A DNA stretch of 64,000 bases from Circinella umbellata (lineage: Eukaryota > Mucoromycota > Mucoromycetes > Mucorales > Lichtheimiaceae): contig JAIWNF010000009.1 in assembly GCA_025093555.1 (NCBI GenBank), forward strand, positions 1-64,000. Reading direction: 5' to 3'. Position numbers and translations under genes: made by a program. Below, piece after piece: positions 62,232 through 64,000 of this stretch. Below the pieces are notes generated by a model. That model was not told where the DNA came from. It did no database searches and saw only the letters and a list, made by a program, of their open reading frames with translations. Within the stretch, counting starts at the first letter, position 1, and every line of letters begins with the position of its first letter.

Positions 62232-62507
62232 TAACACTATCGAAAAATGAATGTCGATTTGCAAATGACGACACCAAATCGGGACTGCAAATTGGAGCGT
62301 CGCTATTTAAGCCCTTCCACTTAAAAAAAGCGCGTATCTCTTTTCCCCCCTTGCGCGCACAGCACATTGCTTACTTTATTAGAAGACGAAGCCTATATCA
62401 ATAAATGCTTTACAAATTATCTTATAGAAACAAAAGTTCTTGATCGGAAATACGAAAACGCAGTAAAGCATATACTTGATCTCGGGTTTTAGCCAGATGA
62501 AGTAGAA

Positions 62508-62981
62508 ATGGATTTGGAAAAGCTTGGTGCAAAGTACAAATCTCTTGTGAACGATATGAAAGATGAGCACTCGGCAACATATTCAGAAGATGAGAACCAA
62601 AAAGTCAGTAATATTATTGAGCATATGGAGTTCCTTTGTACAGCTGCACCAATAAAAAAGCTTTTGAAAGAAAAGAAGTGGCAAGCAGAGTACCAACGAA
62701 CCCTTGAGAATAATGTTCTTGATCCTAGTGAAGAAGAGCAAAAGAAAGAGAAGAAAAAGACTTCTGAAAAGAAATTCGATAAACTACCCACATCAGAAAA
62801 GTTTGCTCACCTTGCTGAATACTATGGTGATGATGGAGTTCTGGACCTGCGGAAAGCTAATATTCCCAAACGATTTTATCAACACATGCGCAAGATGAAA
62901 GAAGAATTGGGTACACTTAGGGATCCTCACGGTCCGGTTCGGTTCGGTTCCTCGAGAGAACCGTTTCGAACCGACTTTTAG
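62508..62981 (+). CDS. Hypothetical Lys/Glu-rich protein, possibly truncated
   Basis: The 157-codon frame starts at ATG 62508. It is helical and charged, with MDLEKLGAKYKSLVNDMKDE, SNIIEHMEFLCTAAPIKKLL, EEEQKKEKKKTSEKKF and KANIPKRFYQHMRKMKEE. Upstream in the same frame, from 62364, coding continues (TLLEDEAYINKCF, NAVKHILDLGF) up to a single TAG (62490-62492), then PDEVEMDLEK. So the ancestral protein was probably longer at the N-terminus. The last 15 or so residues (GPVRFGSSREPFRTDF) come from the AACCG inverted repeat, so the natural C-terminus appears replaced. No family is recognised. Confidence 0.4.
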   Translation: MDLEKLGAKYKSLVNDMKDEHSATYSEDENQKVSNIIEHMEFLCTAAPIKKLLKEKKWQAEYQRTLENNVLDPSEEEQKKEKKKTSEKKFDKLPTSEKFAHLAEYYGDDGVLDLRKANIPKRFYQHMRKMKEELGTLRDPHGPVRFGSSREPFRTDF

Positions 62982-63028
62982 TAGGAACCTAACCGAACCG
63001 AACCGACAAGAACCGTGAAGAACCGACA
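62931..63028. repeat. AACCG/CGGTT inverted repeat
   Basis: Left arm CCGGTTCGGTTCGGTTCC (62934-62951); right arm GGAACCTAACCGAACCGAAC (62983-63002), continuing with CG. Additional AACCG units extend to 63028. The arms can form a stem of about 17 pairs with one 5-base bulge around a 31-base loop that itself holds GAACCG and CGAACCG. It resembles the end of a foldback or hAT/MITE-type element; no mate is seen in the window. Confidence 0.7.
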
Positions 63029-63264
63029 TTATGTGTGTGAAAAATAACAGAAATGTCAAGAGGCAAGTAATTTACTGCACCAAAAGGTTTTACACACATC
63101 CAAAAAGTGTGATAAATAGATAAAAGCCTTTTTTTTAACTGAATTCTGTTTATTATAAAAAAAAGCAAATTACTCTTTTAAATAAAGGATGGAGGTGATG
63201 AACCTCAGTTAGGGTGTTAGTGCATGATTCTATTGAAGCGAAAACATTAAGAGAGACCATTGAA

Positions 63265-63600
63265 TATTTTGGCTGTTACAGTTAGAAATATTTTTTAATT
63301 ACTGTTGTTGGACCTATAATGTAGTCAGCCAAAAAAATAAGTGAATGATAGCAAGAAAGTAAAGTACTGTTAGAACATTCATAAAAATAAATATCCTTAA
63401 AAAAACAGCCGCCATATTATTGCTGTTACAACTATAAAAGTAGTTATTTTTTAAAAAAATGTTCATGTTAATGGACGTTAGAGCATTACTATTGCTGGAC
63501 CTGCAAAAGTAGTCGTTGAAAAGAAAATAATGACTGTGTTAAATAATAATAAAAGAAGTACTACTATTACATCTGTAAAAGCAATTATGCAAGAAAGAAA
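63265..63600 (+). repeat. Degenerate tandem repeat
   Basis: Related 25-40-base blocks occur at about 63268, 63301, 63417, 63487 and 63561. The clearest read TTGGACCTATAATGTAGTC, TTACAACTATAAAAGTAGTT, CTGGACCTGCAAAAGTAGTC and TTACATCTGTAAAAGCAATT, each often followed by an A-rich run. Spacing is irregular (about 70-116). On the + strand they read as short beta-strand-like phrases (ITVVGPIM, ITIAGPAKVVVEKK, TTITSVKAIMQ), broken by stops. Origin unknown. Confidence 0.4.
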
Positions 63601-64000
63601 AGAAGAAAAAAAAATTAGTTGGGTATCTTCTTTAAGATTTTCTTTCCAGCCTGCCAAAAAAGATCTATCACGTATGTAATGATTATTATAGATTATTTGG
63701 ATTATTACAGTACGTAGCATGCATTCAGTCCTGATGAAAGCAACTTAATAACTTAGATGCATAATAACAACGCGGGTATTTTTCGTTTAATAAAATATTG
63801 TTGACTTTAAAAGTGTTTCAAGATGACTTGTATAATAAATTCTTGCGAAACAACAGTTATACGTACGTAATATTACTATTTTTTATCTCTATTTTAACGC
63901 TATATATATATACTACGTATGTAATGAGCTGGTCAATATAAGGTTCACAGGTAAACTCATATTTTACGAAAATATTTTGATAGTGAGTTAGGAAAAGTAA
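63601..64000. other. Right edge of the window, no gene seen
   Basis: A/T-rich sequence. The frame of the preceding repeat stays open to about 63679 and then stops; nothing else has coding character. Confidence 0.4.

Noticed and set aside
1..64000. CRISPR arrays, rRNA, tRNA genes
   Set aside because: No regular spaced repeats and no recognisable rRNA or tRNA folds were seen by eye; the organism is eukaryotic, so CRISPR arrays are not expected.

Overview
The window reads as nuclear DNA of an early-diverging filamentous fungus, most likely a mucoralean (Mucoromycota). It is AT-rich, genes carry many short GT-AG introns (about 50-150 bases, donors mostly GTAAGT or GTATGT), intergenic DNA is full of A/T runs and microsatellites, and the gene set is fungal. 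ORFs were joined into gene models by eye at splice sites. For each of the 13 complete main genes the exon lengths sum to a multiple of three, which supports the models. No expression data or database search was available.

Layout. 0-2.3 kb: the 3' half of a Fanzor-type RNA-guided nuclease gene (TnpB/Cas12-related RuvC, cut by the window edge at the first catalytic Asp), then a TMEM14 gene close behind it. 2.7-9.6 kb: a small putative membrane ORF, a GH20 beta-hexosaminidase, a candidate mini zinc-knuckle gene, and a xanthine dioxygenase (XanA-like) gene with clustered GATA sites upstream. 11.5-15.5 kb: a compact FANCA-like gene and a Vip1-like RRM gene, followed by 4.5 kb with no convincing gene. 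20-35 kb: a signalling block on the + strand with a type I PIP5K, a divergent Fab1/PIKfyve-like kinase without a FYVE domain, and an SH3-WW-RasGEF. 35.5-40.9 kb: two RNA-binding protein genes on the - strand, an Nrd1/Msa2-like 4-RRM protein and a G3BP-like NTF2/RRM/RGG protein. 41-46.3 kb: 5.5 kb with only weak gene remnants. 46.3-60.3 kb: a long-chain acyl-CoA synthetase, a DAL5-type MFS permease, a TMEM135-family protein and a 14-TM drug-efflux-type MFS protein. 61.1-64 kb: a repeat-rich tail with a pogo/Tigger-like non-autonomous DNA transposon, a tandem CCHC zinc-knuckle remnant, an unknown Lys/Glu-rich ORF that runs into an AACCG inverted repeat, and a degenerate tandem repeat.

Functional themes are inferred from families. 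PIP5K, the Fab1-like kinase and the RasGEF would act in membrane phosphoinositide and Ras signalling. The two RBPs are both of kinds linked to stress granules. The acyl-CoA synthetase and TMEM135 protein fit fatty-acid and organelle membrane biology. The most interesting items are the intron-rich Fanzor with all three RuvC acidic residues and its adjoining 3' hairpin, and the FANCA homologue of only about 577 residues.
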